Assembly: GCF_002865645.1 (NCBI RefSeq)
Contig: NW_020194541.1
Coordinates: 661,181-725,180, forward strand
Direction: 5' to 3'
Source: Hyaloscypha bicolor E
Taxonomy: Eukaryota > Ascomycota > Leotiomycetes > Helotiales > Hyaloscyphaceae
DNA length: 64,000 nucleotides
Shown: piece after piece, positions 60,700 to 64,000 of the stretch
Layout of the letters: every line of letters begins with the position of its first letter
How positions within the stretch are numbered: position 1 is the stretch's first letter
The notes under the pieces: model-generated
The model's input: the letters and a program-made list of their open reading frames with translations, nothing else
Database searches by the model: none
Told to the model about the DNA's origin: nothing
Translations under genes and position numbers: made by a program

Positions 60700-62409
60700 T
60701 CATCCCGCCGCCCTCTCGGTGCTCTGCAGCCACGCTATCTCTAACAGCAGCCGGTAAAAGTAGACACCGCGATCAACCTCCCTGAGCGCCTTTGCGTGCC
60801 ATCTCTTGCCTGCCTCGGCCACCCTCCGCCCGACCTCGCGCCCCTCGTCCGTCGTGGCCAGGAACCTCACCAGCTCCGGCAGCTCCTCCAGCCCCAGGCT
60901 GACGGGGATGTAGTGCAGCCACGGTACGAGCCGCTCATCGTGCCACTCCTTGAATATCGTCGTCTTAAGCACGGCGCTATTGCTCGCGAGCAGCCGGTAG
61001 AAGCGCCCGCTCAAGCTGTTGCCGTCGATGTCGAAGACGTACTTGTACCGGTACGGCTCCGATGCCGGCTCCGGCTTTTTACGCGGGCGGAAGGCGTCGT
61101 TCTGCTCCCTGCACGCGGGCTCGTCACACGCCCGGATCTTGGTCATAGCGACGTGGTACAGCGACCTATCGAAGCGCGACGTTGTGTAGGGCATCCAACT
61201 GTCCCCGCCGCCCGCCTTGCGGAGGTAGGTGAACTTTTTCCCTTCGTCGGCGCCCAGGCCCAGGAGCACCAGCCTTTGCCGGTGGTGACGCCGCCATGTC
61301 TCGTCGTGCGTGTAACTCCCGGTATTGCTTCCCGCCCAGTACAGCGCGTCAGTCTTGCGTCGCCACGACCGGTCCCGCCACGCGCTGTAGGCGAACTGGG
61401 GCCACGAGTAGCTTGGCGCCGGGAACAAGATGTCGCCAAAGGGGCGCGGCACGGCCCGGGACAGGACGGGTACGGCATGGCCGATATGGAACGAGCTCAC
61501 GGCCGAGGCGAGATAGCCGTGCGCCTCCCGGAACTCGGGGTGTGCACACAGGTCCGTCCCCCGCGTGACGTTGCGCACGAAGCGAGGCTCCTCCCCTGAA
61601 TCCTCAGCCGCAAGGGCTCCGTCCACGGGCGCCTTTTCAGATGGCCCGCCGATCTTGGCGCACATATCCTGCACCTGGGGCCAGATGGGCTGGTGGGATA
61701 TCTCGGACCACACGAACTTCTCGTCGCTGTCCGAGGGCGAGACTATGGGGTGCCGCGGCAGCACGGCGGGCTCGTCCATATAGTTGGCGAGGAAGGTCAT
61801 GTTGGGAATGCCGCGCAGTGCCGCGCCTAGGTACCGACTCATGACGTCCGCCCAGGCGCCACAGTCCTTAAGCTTCCCCCCCGCAACAAAGCACTTCTTG
61901 ATGGCGCCACGCGTCTGCCCTGGGGAGTCGCTGCGCTCCATCAGGCGCACCACGTCGGCCGGCGCCATCTTCCAGAACGGCTCGAGCGACCGCATCATCT
62001 CATCGTAGTCGTCAACGATAGGCGACGAATGCTCTCTGGCAAACGCAAACCACCTCTCGAACCCCGGCGGCGGCACTCGTCCATACCTCCTCCTGTACTC
62101 GACCACGGCACCCTCGGGGGTGGTGGACTGCCGTGCCAGGAGCGCGTCGAACTGCTTCTTGGCCGCGGCGTGCAGGTGCTCCACCGGGTGAGACTGGCTG
62201 CCATCCCTCAGTCGATAGACGAAGCCGCTCTGCACTGGGAACTTGTCTTCCCAGAAGCCAAATTGCAGGACCAGACAGACGATGCACAGCGCGAGGATCG
62301 TGAACGCAAGACTGCTCCTAGGCCTAGTCGGCAGCCAGCGGCATATTGGACTGAAGCTGCGAATCGCCGCGGCAACGCGCCGGTCGAGCGGGCGCCCATC
62401 ACGCGGCAT
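60700..62409 (-). CDS. Glycosyltransferase family 90 (CAP10-like), type II membrane protein
   Basis: Single exon from ATG 62,409, 569 residues, stop at 60,700. A short basic N-terminus (residues 1-32) precedes one membrane anchor (LAFTILALCIVCLVLQFGFW, about 33-52), then a lumenal domain. CAP10/GT90 hallmarks are DALYWAGSNTGSYT, KFTYLRKAGGGDSWMPYTTS, YRYKYVFDIDGNSLSGRFYR and LASNSAVLKTTIFKEW, followed by WLHYIPVSLGLEEL. Members are Golgi xylosyl- or glucosyltransferases acting on glycans or wall/capsule polysaccharides; the donor sugar is not readable. The gene has high G+C, especially at third positions, in contrast with the neighbouring AT-rich tract, and no internal repeats. It appears intact and functional. 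Confidence 0.92.
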   Translation of the reverse strand: MPRDGRPLDRRVAAAIRSFSPICRWLPTRPRSSLAFTILALCIVCLVLQFGFWEDKFPVQSGFVYRLRDGSQSHPVEHLHAAAKKQFDALLARQSTTPEGAVVEYRRRYGRVPPPGFERWFAFAREHSSPIVDDYDEMMRSLEPFWKMAPADVVRLMERSDSPGQTRGAIKKCFVAGGKLKDCGAWADVMSRYLGAALRGIPNMTFLANYMDEPAVLPRHPIVSPSDSDEKFVWSEISHQPIWPQVQDMCAKIGGPSEKAPVDGALAAEDSGEEPRFVRNVTRGTDLCAHPEFREAHGYLASAVSSFHIGHAVPVLSRAVPRPFGDILFPAPSYSWPQFAYSAWRDRSWRRKTDALYWAGSNTGSYTHDETWRRHHRQRLVLLGLGADEGKKFTYLRKAGGGDSWMPYTTSRFDRSLYHVAMTKIRACDEPACREQNDAFRPRKKPEPASEPYRYKYVFDIDGNSLSGRFYRLLASNSAVLKTTIFKEWHDERLVPWLHYIPVSLGLEELPELVRFLATTDEGREVGRRVAEAGKRWHAKALREVDRGVYFYRLLLEIAWLQSTERAAG

Positions 62410-64000
62410 GTCGACTACTATGGGAGCACTGTTGGGTAGGTGTTGTTGAGTAGGTGCTGTTAGGTAGGCACTATTAGTGCTGATCGTAGTAGCTTGCGTT
62501 TGTGCTTTAACAACCGAAGATATAACCTAGTGTAAATTTAAAGGAAAAGCGTAAAAAGAAAGTAAGAACTAGAAATGGAAGGCGAGATTATTGGTAATTA
62601 AGGAGAGTGGCGTCATCATTTATTATTTACTGCGCCTTAATTGTGTCCCCCCTGACCTTGCCCCTGGCTGTTTGAACTGAAGCACAGATTCGCCCTCTGG
62701 GAGTGTCCTGACCGACCTGCAACATGTAGGGACTTGCAACAGCCGACTAATACATACAAATCCCCACCAAGGCATCCAAAACATAAGTCACTTTGTTGCG
62801 ATCGCAACATCTCGGCCTTGGAGTAAGTATATTTGGATGTGTTGGATGTGTTGGTGTAACATCATGGTACTTCTTCGGGCTAATTATTTTGGTGAGAATT
62901 TAGGGACCAATTACAACGTTCCTGAAGTAGTTGCGGCTTTTAGCCCCGCGGTTAATGCTATCCCTGTAAGCCGGGAACTGCAGTAGCAACCTTCTCCGAC
63001 TTCCTGCTTGCTATGGTTCCCTTATCCTAAAAGCCTCCTACGGTCGTCAATGAGATAGACTGTTCATGGATGACGTTGTAACCTTTGCCTCTACCTTGCA
63101 TATCTAGCCTGTCGGGATCCTATAGTCCGAGTGTGATTGTGAAAATCTAAGTGCCTACTTCTTACAGGGGTCTTTAAATGTAATTTTATCGCCACCCCTC
63201 TGCTTTTATTTACACCTCTCTTAAACTTCATTCCTTTATAAAAGCGAGGATAGATACTTAAATATATGATAAATATATCGTTTCATTTAGTGAACATTGC
63301 AAAAATCTTTGTGTTATAGAAGATATTCAAAAGTAAAGGCTTGCGGATGAAATGGGCGGGATTATGAATTGACTGCAACTGACCCAGTGCTAGCGATATT
63401 CAAATACTTAACCGCTGGACTTTTGTACGGCACAGCTAAGACTTGCCTAATCCAGTAGGCACTAACAAGGCGGACCAGCAAGTTCATGGACATGCTCTTA
63501 CTATAGCAATACACCGATGAGCCACCCCGACAACCGGACTACAGGTATTTAAAGAGGGGAGGGACCCGTTTGTGTTCCCTAGTGTCTTCACCACTACCAC
63601 TTCTATCTCTTCACTATCTCCATTCCTGTCTCACTTTCAGGTACGAATACTGCGGCATAAAGTCATGCGACTACAGGGCACATGATGTCTCAGCCACTAA
63701 TCACACGCTGTGATCAGTGAAACTAGCCTGTAAAGCCACCACCGCTAAAGTGCCCTGGAAGCACCTGTAGCTTAGTGGGTCCGTACCTAAATTATAGGCT
63801 ACCTGCCCCCGTAAAAGCGAGGTTTATTAAGGCCATAGGCTGAAGCCCTGTAAGGAGTTTCAGGGATTGAAAGACAATTCTAGGGTATGCCCCTGCAAGT
63901 ATAGGGGCTTGATCGCTAAAGGGCCCTATTAAGACCTCTAAGTTCCAGCGTCTGAGCGCTATAGTCACTGGGCCAACAGCGTGGCGCTATAGCCACAACC
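62410..64000. other. Intergenic to window end
   Basis: The first few hundred bases are the presumed promoter of the glycosyltransferase. The remainder has normal composition, a CT-rich stretch at 63,580-63,640 ending in CAGGTACG, and no open frame that I can support. The last ~250 bases are repeat-like (CTGTAAGGAGTTTCAGGGA, AGCGCTATAG/GGCGCTATAG) but show no identifiable element or tRNA. Confidence 0.4.

Noticed and set aside
60796..61599. 267-codon plus-strand open frame
   Set aside because: It is a shadow of the high-GC glycosyltransferase gene on the opposite strand; composition alone keeps it open.
63760..63830. Possible tRNA-like sequence (TAGCTTAGTGGGTCC)
   Set aside because: The start resembles an A box, but no B box, acceptor stem or plausible cloverleaf was found.

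Overview
The window looks like nuclear DNA of a filamentous ascomycete (Pezizomycotina). Its genes carry short GT-AG introns of about 50-115 bp with CTAAC/CTGAT-type branch sites. Gene-bearing stretches of balanced composition alternate with very AT-rich blocks (about 10.1-29.9 kb and 38.6-54.3 kb). In those blocks transposon proteins are still legible, but with Gln and Trp codons turned into stops and conserved residues changed by G-to-A or C-to-T transitions. That is the pattern left by repeat-induced point mutation (RIP). I cannot name the species.

Layout. 0-10 kb: a myosin light chain gene of the Cdc4/Mlc1 type, a Crg1/TMT1-like methyltransferase, and a glycerol-3-phosphate acyltransferase pseudogene. 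The pseudogene is split by a 2.9-kb integrase-type TIR transposon and also carries two stop codons and a 10-bp frameshifting duplication. 9.5-10.7 kb: an amidase 3' remnant joined to a Ty3/gypsy Gag remnant. 10.7-29.9 kb: an AT-rich transposon graveyard. Exact boundaries can be drawn for a hAT element (8-bp target duplication) holding a short LTR element (5-bp duplication), and for a 6.46-kb Ty1/copia element (5-bp duplication). A pogo/Fot1-type transposase remnant and a broken copia piece are also present. 29.97-31.82 kb: an intact three-exon gene for a secreted Ser/Thr-rich, Cys-rich protein directly against the AT block. 32.2-32.8 kb: a 617-bp TIR element with an 8-bp duplication. 33.6-34.8 kb: a probably dead membrane-protein gene. 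36.1-36.9 kb: a DJ-1/PfpI protein. 37.1-38.5 kb and 54.44-54.56 kb: the two halves of one MFS monocarboxylate-permease-like gene. They are separated by a 15.9-kb insertion that has ~130-bp terminal inverted repeats and a GACGTC target duplication. The insertion contains a second, 6.42-kb copia element in reverse orientation. 56.1-58.3 kb: a secreted amidase-signature protein. 60.7-62.4 kb: a family-90 (CAP10-like) glycosyltransferase.

The intact genes are unrelated housekeeping or accessory functions, and no biosynthetic cluster or operon-like unit is apparent. The story of the window is layered transposition followed by RIP. At least two host genes (acyltransferase, MFS permease) were interrupted, and each can be rejoined in frame on paper across the duplicated target site. 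The best candidate for something undescribed is the large TIR element at 38,502-54,433. Next are the integrase-type TIR element at 4,676-7,556 and the secreted gene at the AT-block border.
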